The notes beneath the pieces were generated by a model. That model was not told the DNA's origin and searched no databases. It worked only from the letters and a program-made list of their open reading frames with translations. A stretch of DNA of 64,000 nt from NCBI GenBank assembly GCA_009693055.1, contig SHYA01000004.1, positions 1 to 64,000 of the forward strand, written 5' to 3'. Positions 8,719 to 18,621 of the stretch are shown one piece after another (the first letter of the stretch is position 1; each line of letters opens with the position of its first letter). A program made the translations under genes and the position numbers. This DNA comes from Dehalococcoidia bacterium. Lineage in GTDB: Bacteria > Chloroflexota > Dehalococcoidia > Lucifugimonadales > SHYT01.

Positions 8719-10197
8719 ATGGGAAAGAGCGAGTTTGAGCTCGCCGTGACGCAGCTCGCCGCCGAGCGTGGCCTACCAAGAGAGAAGGTGGTGGCCGCGG
8801 TAGAGGCTGCCCTTGCCTCCGCTTACCGCAAGGAGAGCCAGACGATGGGGCAGAACCTCACCGTCCGGCTGGACTCCCAGACGGGCACCATCAAGCTGTT
8901 CATCGTGAAGACGGTGGTGGAGTTCGTAACGGACTCGCATAAGGAGCTTACGCTCCAGGAGGCGAGGCCCTACCGTCCTGAGGCCGGCATCGGGGAGCAG
9001 GTAGAAATTGAGATTCCGAACCCTCCGTCTATCCGGATCGCCGCCCTGACGGCGAAGCAGGTGGTGCTGCAGCGGCTTCGTGAGGCGGAACGGGACCTGA
9101 TTTACGCCGACTTTCTCAACCGCGTTGGGGAGATGGTGCCGGGCCGCGTTGAACGGGCGGAGCCGGGAAGGCTGGTGGTTTCCCTGGGCAACCGCGCGGA
9201 GGGATACTTGCCGCGCGAAGAGCAAGTGCCGGTGGAACGCTACCGTCCCGGCCTTACGATGCAGTTCTACCTTATGGAGGTCCGGCAGACCCCCAAGGGG
9301 CCGGAGTTAATCCTCTCACGCACCCATCGCAACCTGTTGCGGCGCCTCATGGAGCGTGAAGTGCCGGAGATCTACAACGGAGCGGTGGAGATCAAGGCGA
9401 TTGCCCGGGAGCCGGGCTCCAGGAGCAAGGTCGGCGTCGGCGCCCGGCAGGAGGGGGTTGACCCTGTCGGTTCTTGCATCGGGCCGCGCGGCGTTCGTAT
9501 CCAGAACGTCGTCAACGAGCTTCAGGGAGAGAAGATTGACGTCTTCCTCTGGCATAAAGACCTGGGTGCGTTCATCGCCAACTCGCTCAGTCCCGCTCAG
9601 GTGACCAAGGTGGAGCTGAACGAGGACGACAAGGTGGCGACTGTGGTTGTGCCGGACAACATGCTGTCGCTGGCCATCGGCCGGGAAGGGCAGACGGCGC
9701 GGCTGACCGCCAAGTTGACGAGCTGGCGTATCGACATCAAGGGGATCACGGAGTACGACGCACTCAAGGCGGCCGAGGCCCCTGCGGAGCCGGTAGCCGC
9801 TGTCTCCGGGGAAATTGAAGCCCCGGCAACGCCGGCCGCGGCTCAGGAGCCTGCGCAAGCTCGACTTGAGGAGATTGGGGCGGCCCCGAAGCTTGCCGCG
9901 GCGCCGCCCGCCGAGGAAGCGAAGCCGCAGGCGGGCGCTTCTGTGGAGACACCCGTCCAGGAGCAGCCCGTCGTTCCGACGGAGGTTGGCGAGGACGTCT
10001 GGAAGCTGGAGAAGATCCTGCAACAGGCGGGGCAGAAGGAAGGCGGTGTGGTGCGCTTTGCTGAGGAGGTGCTCCCTGGGCGTGCTCAGCCGCGTGAAGG
10101 AATCCGTCCCGCGGATGAAGCAGCCAAGGCGAAGCCCAAGCGACCCCGCCGCGTGCGTCCCGCTGAAGATGAGGATGAGGGCGGGGAAATCCCGTGA
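8719..10197 (+). CDS. nusA: Transcription termination/antitermination protein NusA
   Basis: MGKSEFELAVTQLAAERGLPREKVVAAVEAALASAYRK; S1 and KH domains (DPVGSCIGPRGVRIQNVVNELQGEKIDV); start chosen at 8719. Confidence 0.95.
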   Translation: MGKSEFELAVTQLAAERGLPREKVVAAVEAALASAYRKESQTMGQNLTVRLDSQTGTIKLFIVKTVVEFVTDSHKELTLQEARPYRPEAGIGEQVEIEIPNPPSIRIAALTAKQVVLQRLREAERDLIYADFLNRVGEMVPGRVERAEPGRLVVSLGNRAEGYLPREEQVPVERYRPGLTMQFYLMEVRQTPKGPELILSRTHRNLLRRLMEREVPEIYNGAVEIKAIAREPGSRSKVGVGARQEGVDPVGSCIGPRGVRIQNVVNELQGEKIDVFLWHKDLGAFIANSLSPAQVTKVELNEDDKVATVVVPDNMLSLAIGREGQTARLTAKLTSWRIDIKGITEYDALKAAEAPAEPVAAVSGEIEAPATPAAAQEPAQARLEEIGAAPKLAAAPPAEEAKPQAGASVETPVQEQPVVPTEVGEDVWKLEKILQQAGQKEGGVVRFAEEVLPGRAQPREGIRPADEAAKAKPKRPRRVRPAEDEDEGGEIP

Positions 10198-10511
10198 CCG
10201 TCGCGACCACGCCGGACCGTTCAGCGCGCAAGCACGTCCCTGAACGGATGTGTGTGGCTTGCGGGCGCAAGCAGGAGAAGCGGACGCTCCTCAGGGTTGT
10301 GCGGACTCCGCAAGGGGCCTTAGAACTGGACGAGAAGGGCAAGAAGCCGGGTCGGGGCGCTTACTTGTGCGGCGACCACACGTGCTGGGAGTCCGCCCTT
10401 CAGCGAAAGCGGTTGGAGCACGCGCTGCGAATGACGTTGACCGCGCAGGACAAGCAGCTCATTAAGGCGCAAGCATCCAGATTGGCTGCAGCGCCAGACA
10501 GCGGGAGCTAA
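10194..10511 (+). CDS. ylxR: YlxR family (DUF448) protein
   Basis: PERMCVACGRKQEKRTLLRVVR...GRGAYLC; between nusA and infB. Confidence 0.9.
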   Translation: MTVATTPDRSARKHVPERMCVACGRKQEKRTLLRVVRTPQGALELDEKGKKPGRGAYLCGDHTCWESALQRKRLEHALRMTLTAQDKQLIKAQASRLAAAPDSGS

Positions 10512-10516
10512 TAACT

Positions 10517-12367
10517 ATGACGCAACGAGGCAGGAGACGCAATCAGGCGGTGACAAGAACGCCGCCGACGAGCAACGTTTCCCTTGAGGAGAACCCCGGT
10601 GCTCCTCAAGTGGCAATCCAGACCGGTGTGAGCGGCGAGACCATCGCGCTGCCGCAGGCGCTGTCCGTGCGGGAGCTGGCCGACCTCCTCCGTGCGCCGC
10701 CTATCCAGGTTATCAAGCAGTTGATGCGCCTGGGCGTCATGGCGGCGATCAATGACATCATTGATTACGATGCCGCGGCGAAGGTTGCAGGAGTGTTTGG
10801 CGTCACGCCCAAGCCCATGGAAGCAGCCGCCGGCGTCAGCGCGGCGAAGGAAGCGGGCGTCGAGGCGGATGACCCCGCCAAGATGGTGGTCCGGCCGCCC
10901 GTAATCACCATTCTCGGCCACGTGGACCACGGCAAGACGACCCTTCTGGACGCCATTCGTCAAACCGAGGTAGCCGCGCGGGAGGTTGGAGGCATCACGC
11001 AGCACATCGGCGCCTACCAGGTGGAGTACAAGGGGCAGAAGCTCACGTTCCTGGACACGCCCGGCCACGCCGCCTTTACCGCAATGCGCGCCCGGGGCGC
11101 ACAGGTCACGGACATCGCCGTGCTGGTGGTGGCCGCGGACGACGGGTTCATGCCGCAGACCGTGGAAGCCCTTGACCACGCCAAGGCCGCCAAGGTGCCC
11201 ATCGTGGTCGCCATCAACAAGATTGACAAGGAAGGCGCCGACACCGAGAAGGTCAAACGCCAGATGGTGGAGCAGGGGCTGGTCCCGGAGGAATGGGGCG
11301 GCGAGACCGTGACGGTGCCGGTTTCCGCCAAGAAGCGGATTGGCTTGGATACCCTTTTGGAGAGCTTGCTGGTCGTCGCTGAGGTGCAAGACCTCAGAGC
11401 GAACCCGGACCGGGCCGCTCGCGCCGTGGTCATTGAGGCGCTGCTGGACAAGAGTAAGGGCCCGGTCGCTCACATCCTGGTGCAAAAAGGCACCCTCCAC
11501 GTGGGAGACCACATTGTGGTCGGCAACACGTGGGGGCGCGTCAAAGCGATGATCAATGAGCAGGGGCGCCGCGTCCGCGCGGTGGAGCCTTCTACCCCGG
11601 TGGAGATCCTTGGCTTGGACCGCGTCCCTGAGGCCGGAGACGTAGCGGTTGTGGTCGCAGACGAGCGGACGGCCAAGTCTATGGTGCAGGCGCCCTCGCC
11701 GCAGACGACCGTCGGGCGGCCTCTCGGCCTGGAGGAGGTTGCCTCCAAGGCCAGGGCCGGCGAGATTAAGGAACTGCCCATCGTGCTGAAGTGCGATGTC
11801 CAGGGGAGCGTGGAAGCGATTATGAACGCGCTGGCTGGCGTCTCCTCCCCGGAGGTCCAGCTCCGTGTTATCCATAGCGCCGCCGGCGCCATCACGGAGA
11901 GCGATGTTTACCTGGCCAACGCCTCCAAGGGCATCATCGTGGGCTTTACCACGCGCGTGGAGCCCGGGGCGCAGCGGCTGGCTGAGCAGCAAGGGGTAGA
12001 GATCCGGCTCTACAACATCATCTACACGCTGACGGAAGAGTTAGAGAAGGCGATCAAGGGGATGGCGGAGCCGGTGGCCCGCGAGGTGGTTGAGGGCCGC
12101 GCGCTGGTCAAGGCGCTGTTCGCTGTGGGCAAGCGCGGCCAGGCGGCGGGCTGCGTGGTCCAGGAGGGGAGACTGCGGCGCGGCGCGACGGCGAGAGTCC
12201 TCCGCAATGGGAAGCCGGTGTTCCAGGGCACCATTTCCAGCCTTCGCCACTTCAAGGAGGACGCCCGGGAGATCACTGCCGGGATGGAGTGCGGTATGAG
12301 TATTGACGGCTTCAATGAGTACGAGGTGGGTGACACGCTGGAGGCTGTCCAGACGATACGCACCTAG
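10517..12367 (+). CDS. infB: Translation initiation factor IF-2
   Basis: [43 protein letters not shown]. Confidence 0.97.
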   Translation: MTQRGRRRNQAVTRTPPTSNVSLEENPGAPQVAIQTGVSGETIALPQALSVRELADLLRAPPIQVIKQLMRLGVMAAINDIIDYDAAAKVAGVFGVTPKPMEAAAGVSAAKEAGVEADDPAKMVVRPPVITILGHVDHGKTTLLDAIRQTEVAAREVGGITQHIGAYQVEYKGQKLTFLDTPGHAAFTAMRARGAQVTDIAVLVVAADDGFMPQTVEALDHAKAAKVPIVVAINKIDKEGADTEKVKRQMVEQGLVPEEWGGETVTVPVSAKKRIGLDTLLESLLVVAEVQDLRANPDRAARAVVIEALLDKSKGPVAHILVQKGTLHVGDHIVVGNTWGRVKAMINEQGRRVRAVEPSTPVEILGLDRVPEAGDVAVVVADERTAKSMVQAPSPQTTVGRPLGLEEVASKARAGEIKELPIVLKCDVQGSVEAIMNALAGVSSPEVQLRVIHSAAGAITESDVYLANASKGIIVGFTTRVEPGAQRLAEQQGVEIRLYNIIYTLTEELEKAIKGMAEPVAREVVEGRALVKALFAVGKRGQAAGCVVQEGRLRRGATARVLRNGKPVFQGTISSLRHFKEDAREITAGMECGMSIDGFNEYEVGDTLEAVQTIRT

Positions 12368-12403
12368 ACATCGTGCGGCAAGGCGCAGAGGAGGTAGTGA
12401 AAG

Positions 12404-12649
12404 GTGGTAACGAACGGCTTGCCAGAGAAACGGCCCTACAGCGAGTCCGAGATGAAATTGATTCAGGCGTCACCGGCGGCCCAGCACGACCTGGCAATGC
12501 TCCAATTGGCGGACAAGGCTATCCCGCTCGGGTGGAAGCCCAAGCGCCCGTGGCTGCGCCCGCCGCTGAAGTGGCGCCACCTCAGACCGGCGGCGCGCTT
12601 CAAGCGGGTATGGGCATTGGTGAGCGCCCTGCACAGGGCCAGCTTCTAG
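12404..12649 (+). CDS. Hypothetical small protein (81 aa) between infB and rbfA
   Basis: GTG start with AGAGGAGGT SD at good spacing; overlapping 93-aa ORF in another frame makes the call uncertain. Confidence 0.45.
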   Translation: MVTNGLPEKRPYSESEMKLIQASPAAQHDLAMLQLADKAIPLGWKPKRPWLRPPLKWRHLRPAARFKRVWALVSALHRASF

Positions 12650-12673
12650 ACTGAATGTCCGTAGGACGGCGAC

Positions 12674-13036
12674 ATGGGCCGACGTGTAGACCGCATCAAC
12701 AGCCTTCTGCGTCAACAGCTCAGTGAGCTTGTGCAGCTTGAGTTGAAAGACCCTCGCCTGAGCGCGCTGGTCACCATCACGAGGGTTCAGATCAGCTCGG
12801 ACCTACAGACCGCCAAGGTGTTTGTCAGCGTGCTCGGCGATCAAGAGGAGCGCGACGATGTCCTGAAGGTCATGACGTCCGCCAGGGGGTTCTTGCGTCA
12901 CGCGCTGCGGGACCGGCTTGACCTCCGCTTCGTCCCTGACCTGCTCTTCATCAGCGACACCTCCATCGAGGAAGGAACGCGCGTCTTGGACCTCATGAAC
13001 CGGGTTGCCCCACCTCCGCCTCCAAAGCCGTCCTAG
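12674..13036 (+). CDS. rbfA: Ribosome-binding factor A
   Basis: RRVDRINSLLRQQLSELVQLELKDPRLSALVTITRVQISSDLQTAKVFVSVLG. Confidence 0.93.
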   Translation: MGRRVDRINSLLRQQLSELVQLELKDPRLSALVTITRVQISSDLQTAKVFVSVLGDQEERDDVLKVMTSARGFLRHALRDRLDLRFVPDLLFISDTSIEEGTRVLDLMNRVAPPPPPKPS

Positions 13037-13039
13037 CCG

Positions 13040-13966
13040 ATGGCGGTCAACGGCATCCTCAACCTGTTCAAACCCGCAGGCATCACGTCAATGGAAGTGG
13101 TGCGCCGCGTCAAGCGGCTGACTCGTGATCCAAAGGTGGGCCACGGGGGAACGCTTGACCCCATCGCCGACGGCGTGCTCCCCATTTTCTTCGGCCACGC
13201 CAGCCGCACCATGGAATTTCTGATTGAGGCGACGAAGGTGTACAGGGCGGTGGTTGTGCTGGGGGTGACGACGGACACGTTGGACGGGGCGGGCGCAGTC
13301 GTTACGACTGGTGATTCCTCCGGTGTGACGCGCGAGCAGGCCGAGCAGGCCCTGGGCACGTTCCGCGGAGAGATCACCCAAGTGGCGCCGGCGTATAGCG
13401 CTCTCAAGCATGAGGGGCAGCGTTTGTACAACCTGGCGCGCGCAGGGCAGGAAGCCCCTCCCAAAATCAGAAAGGTGCACGTGATACGCCTGGAGCTTAC
13501 TCGCTGGGACCCGCCCTCGCTCTCGCTTGAGGTGGAGTGCGGCCGTGGCGTGTACGTCCGCTCGCTTGCGCACGACCTGGGACAGGCGCTTGGGTGCGGT
13601 GCGTACCTGAAGGCCTTGACGAGGGAGCGATCCGGTTCCTTCCAGGCGGCCGAGGCGGTAACGCTGGAGCAGCTTGAGCAGGCGGTCAACGAAGGGCGCT
13701 GGGAGCAGCTTCTCTATCCCGTGGATCAGGTGTTGCAGTACCTCCCGGCCGCAGTGGTGCTTAAGCCGATGGCGCAGGCGATCGGCCGTGGGCAGCAGGT
13801 GCCGCTTGCCGCGGGGCACAGGGCCACCCTGCAGCACGGGCAGCTGTGCCGGGTGTACTCCGTTGAAGGGGAGTTCTTGGCCCTTGTCCGCTACGACAGG
13901 CCTGTAGGACTGTGGCAACCGGTCAAGGTGTTTACTACGCAGCCGGCAACGGCTTCTGTCCCTTGA
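13040..13966 (+). CDS. truB: tRNA pseudouridine(55) synthase TruB
   Basis: GILNLFKPAGITSMEVVRRVKRL...VGHGGTLDPIADGVLPI. Confidence 0.95.
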   Translation: MAVNGILNLFKPAGITSMEVVRRVKRLTRDPKVGHGGTLDPIADGVLPIFFGHASRTMEFLIEATKVYRAVVVLGVTTDTLDGAGAVVTTGDSSGVTREQAEQALGTFRGEITQVAPAYSALKHEGQRLYNLARAGQEAPPKIRKVHVIRLELTRWDPPSLSLEVECGRGVYVRSLAHDLGQALGCGAYLKALTRERSGSFQAAEAVTLEQLEQAVNEGRWEQLLYPVDQVLQYLPAAVVLKPMAQAIGRGQQVPLAAGHRATLQHGQLCRVYSVEGEFLALVRYDRPVGLWQPVKVFTTQPATASVP

Positions 13967-13991
13967 CACTTGCCGTCACCACCGCTAGAGT
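13963..13991 (+). promoter_or_regulatory. sigma70-like promoter overlapping the truB stop
   Basis: TTGACA (13963-13968), 17-nt spacer, TAGAGT (13986-13991). Confidence 0.5.
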
Positions 13992-14021
13992 TTGTGGACG
14001 AACGCGGTAACGAGGCCGTCC

Positions 14022-14804
14022 GTGGCAAGTCTCCAGAAAGTTATCGTTGTTGTTCCCACGTACAATGAGGCCGGCAACCTGGCTGAGTTGGCGGCCGGCT
14101 TGTTCGGGTTGCGCGGCGCTGACCTCTCGCTCCTGGTCGTTGACGACAACTCCCCGGACGGCACCGGGGCGCTGGCGGAAGAGCTGACCGGCCGCTATCC
14201 AGGGCGTGTGCACGTGCTCCACAGGCCGGGCAAGCTAGGGCTTGGCACCGCGTACGAGGAGGCCTTTCGCTTCGCCCTGCAGCAGGGCGCGAGCGCCGTC
14301 GTACAGATGGATGCAGACCTCTCTCACAGCCCCAGCGACGTTCTGCGCCTGCTGGCGGCGTTGGGCGATGCCGACGTTTCCGTGGGCTCACGCTATGCCC
14401 CAGGCGGCAGGACGGACCCTTCGTGGGGCGCGAGCCGCCGCGCGTTGAGCTGGAGTGGCAACCTGTACGCGCGTCTCGCGCTCGGGCTTCGCCCCAGGGA
14501 CGTGACGTCGGGGTTCAAAGCGTACCGCCGCGAGGCACTGGAACGGCTGGACCTGCGCGGTGTTCAGTGTCGCGGGTTTGCGTTTCAGACGGAGGTTGCG
14601 TACCGGTGCAAACGGGCGGGGCTCCGTGTCAGTGAGGTCCCCATCCTGTTTGTGGACCGGTCGCGCGGCGCGTCCAAGATGTCTCGGGCGATTGTGCTGG
14701 AGGCGCTATGGAGGCTGCCGCAGCTCCGCTGGCAGGTGCGGGCCAAGATGGCACGTTTGGCCGGCGCGGCCGTCACGCAGAGCAAAGGCCGCAACCGGGA
14801 CTAG
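14022..14804 (+). CDS. Polyprenol monophosphomannose synthase-like glycosyltransferase family 2
   Basis: KVIVVVPTYNEAGNLAEL...VVDDNSPDGTG...VQMDADLSHSP; GTG start at 14022 preferred given the promoter position. Confidence 0.85.
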   Translation: MASLQKVIVVVPTYNEAGNLAELAAGLFGLRGADLSLLVVDDNSPDGTGALAEELTGRYPGRVHVLHRPGKLGLGTAYEEAFRFALQQGASAVVQMDADLSHSPSDVLRLLAALGDADVSVGSRYAPGGRTDPSWGASRRALSWSGNLYARLALGLRPRDVTSGFKAYRREALERLDLRGVQCRGFAFQTEVAYRCKRAGLRVSEVPILFVDRSRGASKMSRAIVLEALWRLPQLRWQVRAKMARLAGAAVTQSKGRNRD

Positions 14805-14816
14805 AAGGAGGGAACC

Positions 14817-15614
14817 ATGGCTGGCGCACCGCTGCTGTATGAGACCAGGGCCAACGGGCGGATCGTCGTCCTGACGCTGAACCGCCCGGAGGCGCTGAAC
14901 GCGATGAACACGGAGCTGTTGGACATGCTCAACGACGCGTGGGCGCGATTCCGGGACGACGAGAACGCCTGGGCGGCGATCCTCACCGGTTCCGGGCGCG
15001 CCTTTTGCGCCGGCGCCGACCTGAAGGAGATGGCGGAGAGCGACAAGACCGAGACGCCGGGCAAGGGCCTGGAGCGCCTGGCCAACCGCATACCGACCGC
15101 GTTGAACGAGATGCTGGGGTTGTGGAAGCCAACCATTGCGGCGGTGAACGGCTTTGCGCTGGCGGGCGGCTTCGCCCTCGCGCAGCAGTGCGACGTCCGT
15201 ATCCTGGCGGAGACGGCTGAGGTGGGCATCCCGGAGGCGCGGTGGAACCTCTCCGCCGGGTGGGTGCACGACCTGACCCGGCAGATCGGACTGGGCCACG
15301 CCCTTGAGCTGGCGCTGTGGGGCGACAAGCGGATGACGGCCCAGCGTGCGTACGAGATCGGCTGGGCCAACAAGGTGGTTCCCCCGGAGCGGCTGATGGA
15401 CGAGGCGATGGAGTGGGCGGAGCGCGTCGTCGCCATGGGGCCGCAGGCCGTGCGCAACCTGAAGGAGGTCCTGTACAGGGGCTTCTCCATGCCGCCGTTG
15501 GAGGCGAAGGGGTTTGCGGTCAACCTTGAGCGGAACCTCTTGGGCATGGAAGACACCCGCGAAGGCCCCAGGTCGTTCGCGGAGCGGCGGAAGCCTGCCT
15601 TCAAGAACCGGTAG
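14817..15614 (+). CDS. Enoyl-CoA hydratase/isomerase family protein
   Basis: LNRPEALNAMNTELLDML...GSGRAFCAGADLKEMAE...AAVNGFALAGGFALAQQCDVRI. Confidence 0.9.
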   Translation: MAGAPLLYETRANGRIVVLTLNRPEALNAMNTELLDMLNDAWARFRDDENAWAAILTGSGRAFCAGADLKEMAESDKTETPGKGLERLANRIPTALNEMLGLWKPTIAAVNGFALAGGFALAQQCDVRILAETAEVGIPEARWNLSAGWVHDLTRQIGLGHALELALWGDKRMTAQRAYEIGWANKVVPPERLMDEAMEWAERVVAMGPQAVRNLKEVLYRGFSMPPLEAKGFAVNLERNLLGMEDTREGPRSFAERRKPAFKNR

Positions 15615-15625
15615 GAGAAGACCGC

Positions 15626-16084
15626 GTGGGCGCTGAAGCACGCCTGAAAGAGCTGGGTGTAGAGCTGCCGCCGGCGCCGGTGCCGGCGGCCAGCTACGTG
15701 ACCTACGTGCAAGTGGGGAACCTTGCGTTCCTCTCAGGCCACATTCCCGTGCGCGCCGATGGCACCAGGATAACGGGAAAAGCGGGAGGGAGCCTTACCG
15801 TTGACCAGGGGTATGACGCGGCGCGGCTCGTTGCGCTCAACCTCCTGGCCACGCTCAAAGCCAACCTCGGCACGCTGGACAGGGTGCGCCGCGTGGTGCG
15901 GGTGTTGGGGATGGTGAACAGCACGGCAACGTTTACGGAGCACTCCAAGGTCATCAACGGGTGCTCCGACCTGCTGGCCCAGGTGTTCGGCGAGGCGGGC
16001 CGGCACGTCCGCTCGGCGGTGGGCATGGCCTCGCTGCCGTTTGACGTGGCTGTAGAAATAGAGGCGGTGGTAGAGGTGGCGTAG
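15626..16084 (+). CDS. RidA/YjgF family protein
   Basis: VGNLAFLSGHIPVRADG...RVRRVVRVLGMVNS...RSAVGMASLPFDVAVEIEAVVEVA; GTG start. Confidence 0.85.
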   Translation: MGAEARLKELGVELPPAPVPAASYVTYVQVGNLAFLSGHIPVRADGTRITGKAGGSLTVDQGYDAARLVALNLLATLKANLGTLDRVRRVVRVLGMVNSTATFTEHSKVINGCSDLLAQVFGEAGRHVRSAVGMASLPFDVAVEIEAVVEVA

Positions 16085-16181
16085 GCGCGCCGCGGGAGAG
16101 GCCTTGGGCGCCAGTTCAAGCCTCACTGTTCCATGATCCATGAGGCTTTGCCCGGTAATTCGTTTGCGAGGAATCCACCGC

Positions 16182-16209
16182 GTTCCCTTCGGCTTGGCTC
16201 AGGATAGGC
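16182..16209. repeat. Dispersed intergenic repeat (family A)
   Basis: Reverse complement AGCCTATCCTGAGCCAAGCCGAAGGGAA resembles AGCCTGTCCTGAGCCCATTCGCTTCGCTCAGGG near 46207. Confidence 0.5.
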
Positions 16210-16349
16210 TTTGAGTACCACGGCTGAACGCGTCCCCAAGCAACGCCTCACCCCCCTGATCCCCCTCTCCGCAGTCGTAGGCTCTTACAAATAAGACCTC
16301 CGTGCTAGACTTTGCCTAACCTTGTTCTGGGAGAGTTAACTTACGTGCT

Positions 16350-16736
16350 TTGTATGCTCTGATTTGCGATGAGGTTGACGACAAGACACTGGGCTTGCCG
16401 ACCTTTATCGGTGTGCTCAGCGCGTTTCAGGTTCTTGGCGTATATCGAGCCGCACCAGGGACGCCACCGCCGCCATACCTGTTTCGAAAGACGTTGGTGG
16501 TAGCGCTTGTGGACGGGGAGCGCGGGAAATCACACACAGCGTTTCTCAGGATCCACCGCGATGGCGGCGAGGACTTAGAAGTATCGCAGGTCGTGTCTTC
16601 TCTGTGGCCCGTGGAAGTACCGATTCTGCTACTGTACCTAGACATTGATACACACCTTGAATCGAGCGGACGCTACGATTTCAAGGTCTTAGTTGACGGA
16701 CTCCCATTCGCCACAGCGACAACCTGGTGTACATAA
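16350..16736 (+). CDS. Hypothetical protein, possibly DUF6941-like
   Basis: MYALICDEVDDKTLGLPTFIGVLSAF...GRYDFKVLVDGLPFATATTW; family assignment from memory of the N-terminal pattern. Confidence 0.55.
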   Translation: MYALICDEVDDKTLGLPTFIGVLSAFQVLGVYRAAPGTPPPPYLFRKTLVVALVDGERGKSHTAFLRIHRDGGEDLEVSQVVSSLWPVEVPILLLYLDIDTHLESSGRYDFKVLVDGLPFATATTWCT

Positions 16737-16885
16737 CAACGCGGTGCGCCGTGACCCTTAAACTCGCATAGTGGTCTTTTTCCTCGACGCGCTCCTCCGT
16801 TAGCTCCTGTTTGGTATCCTCTCCATACTCCCTCTCTTTCCGGCCCTAAGTGCAAGGGCCTACATTCGTGGAGAGGGGGAGGGGT

Positions 16886-16926
16886 TTGTAGAGAGAAGGG
16901 GAGCGGAGCTCCCCTTCTCTCTACAA
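16886..16926. repeat. Long perfect inverted repeat (19-bp arms, 3-nt loop)
   Basis: TTGTAGAGAGAAGGGGAGC-GGA-GCTCCCCTTCTCTCTACAA. Confidence 0.9.
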
Positions 16927-17008
16927 CGTGAGCATCTCTTCTCGGGGACGGGGTGTCCACCAGCTTCAGAATGTGGAGGCACGCCGTTCCACGACAAAAC
17001 CAGCCCCT

Positions 17009-17794
17009 TTATTGTGCCGTGTACCCTCCGTCTACCACCAGCTCCGCGCCCGTGACGAACGAGGCCTCGTCGGACGCAAGGTAGAGCACCGCGTTGGCGA
17101 TGTCCTCCGGCTTCCCCAATCTGCCGATGGGGTGCAGGCCGCGGATGGAGTCCTTCACCTTCTGGTCGGCGAAGAACGGGTCGGTGAGGGGCGTTTCAAT
17201 GAATCCCGGATGGACGGAGTTGACCCGGATCTTGTACTTCGCCAGGCGCATGGCGGCCGCCTTGGCGAGCAGGCGGATGGAGCCCTTGGAGGCGTTGTAG
17301 GAGTCGCCGAGCCCCTCCTCCATCATGGACTCCATGCCGGGCGGGCTGGTGGGGCCGACCAGGCCGTAGATGGAGGAGATGTTGATGATGGAGCCTCCTC
17401 CCGCGCGCTTCATGTGCTCTACCACGGACTCAATGCCAAGGTAAGGGGCGGTGGAGTTGACCGCCATCACCCTGTTCCACACGTCGAGTTTCGTGTCATT
17501 GGGACCCTTCACGGGGCCAATGCCGGCGTTGTTGACCAGGATGTCCAGCCTGGCGAAGGCGCCGATCACCTTGTCAACCACCCATTTCCACTGCTCCTCT
17601 TTGGTCACGTCCAGGTGGACAAAAATGGCTTCAGCGCCGCCTTCGCGGAGCTCGCGCACCAGTGCCTCACCTTCCTTGTCCAGCAGGTCTGCCACGGCGA
17701 CCTTGGCGCCTTCGCGGGCAAAGACTTTCGCCGTTGCCCCTCCGATGCCCCGCGCCCCTCCCGTAACCAGGCCGACTTTCCCTTTGAGCCGCAT
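17009..17794 (-). CDS. SDR family oxidoreductase
   Basis: GKVGLVTGGARGIGGATAKVFAREGAKVAVADLL, NNAGIG, YNASKGSIRLL; C-terminus DEASFVTGAELVVDGGYTAQ. Confidence 0.92.
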   Translation of the reverse strand: MRLKGKVGLVTGGARGIGGATAKVFAREGAKVAVADLLDKEGEALVRELREGGAEAIFVHLDVTKEEQWKWVVDKVIGAFARLDILVNNAGIGPVKGPNDTKLDVWNRVMAVNSTAPYLGIESVVEHMKRAGGGSIINISSIYGLVGPTSPPGMESMMEEGLGDSYNASKGSIRLLAKAAAMRLAKYKIRVNSVHPGFIETPLTDPFFADQKVKDSIRGLHPIGRLGKPEDIANAVLYLASDEASFVTGAELVVDGGYTAQ

Positions 17795-17837
17795 AACGCC
17801 CCCTTTCACTTCGTTCTTATCGTAGCCGCGCGATCGG

Positions 17838-18551
17838 CTAGGCAAGGCTTGGTTTCGCGGAAAGCCGCAGGCGGCCGTCCTCCATCTCCAGCACCCGGTC
17901 GGTCATGCTTGACAGGCGCAGGTCGTGGGTGGCCACCACAACGGTGATGTTCTCCTCCTTGGACACGTCTCGCAACAGGTGCGCGATGGCCTCGCCGGTG
18001 AGCGAGTCCAGCTCTCCGGTCGGCTCGTCCGCGAAGATCACCTGAGGGCGGGCGGCGAGTGCGCGCGCGATGGCGACCCGCTGCTGCTCGCCTCCCGAAA
18101 GCTCGTAAGGGCGGTGATGCGCCCGCTTCCCAAGGCCAACCTGCTTGAGCACCTGGTCCACCCGCTGCCTCCGCTCGCGGGCGCCTACGCCGTTGATGCG
18201 GAGCGGCAGCTCCACATTCTCGTACGCGGAGAGGAGAGGGAGCAGGCCAAAGGACTGAAAGACGAACCCCACTGTTTTGCGCCGCAGCTCCACCGTCTCG
18301 GCTTCGCTGACGCCGGCGAGGTCTCGCCCGTCAAAGAGGATGGACCCGGAGGTTGGCTGGTCGAGCCCGGCCAAAAGGTTCAGCAACGTGGTCTTGCCGG
18401 AGCCGGAGCGTCCGATCAGGGCAATGAACTCGCCCCGGCGGACTTCAAGGCTCACCTGGTCCACGGCAACAACCTGCTGCTTGCCGGTCTGAAATGCTCG
18501 GCTGACGCCGCGCGCTTCAAGCATCGGTGCTTCTGGCCCCCTGACTGCCAT
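17838..18551 (-). CDS. ABC transporter ATP-binding protein (LolD/MacB type)
   Basis: [57 protein letters not shown]. Confidence 0.93.
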   Translation of the reverse strand: MAVRGPEAPMLEARGVSRAFQTGKQQVVAVDQVSLEVRRGEFIALIGRSGSGKTTLLNLLAGLDQPTSGSILFDGRDLAGVSEAETVELRRKTVGFVFQSFGLLPLLSAYENVELPLRINGVGARERRQRVDQVLKQVGLGKRAHHRPYELSGGEQQRVAIARALAARPQVIFADEPTGELDSLTGEAIAHLLRDVSKEENITVVVATHDLRLSSMTDRVLEMEDGRLRLSAKPSLA

Positions 18552-18621
18552 GTGCCTCCTATACGTGGCGGATGCTGAGACTAAGGCATGTTAGCAGACG
18601 CGTCCGCATCCCGGAAGCGCA

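Noticed and set aside
10508-11992. 494-aa minus-strand ORF
   Set aside because: Antisense to infB; the infB frame is unambiguous.
16928-17947. 339-aa plus-strand ORF
   Set aside because: Antisense to the SDR gene; low-complexity, no family signal.
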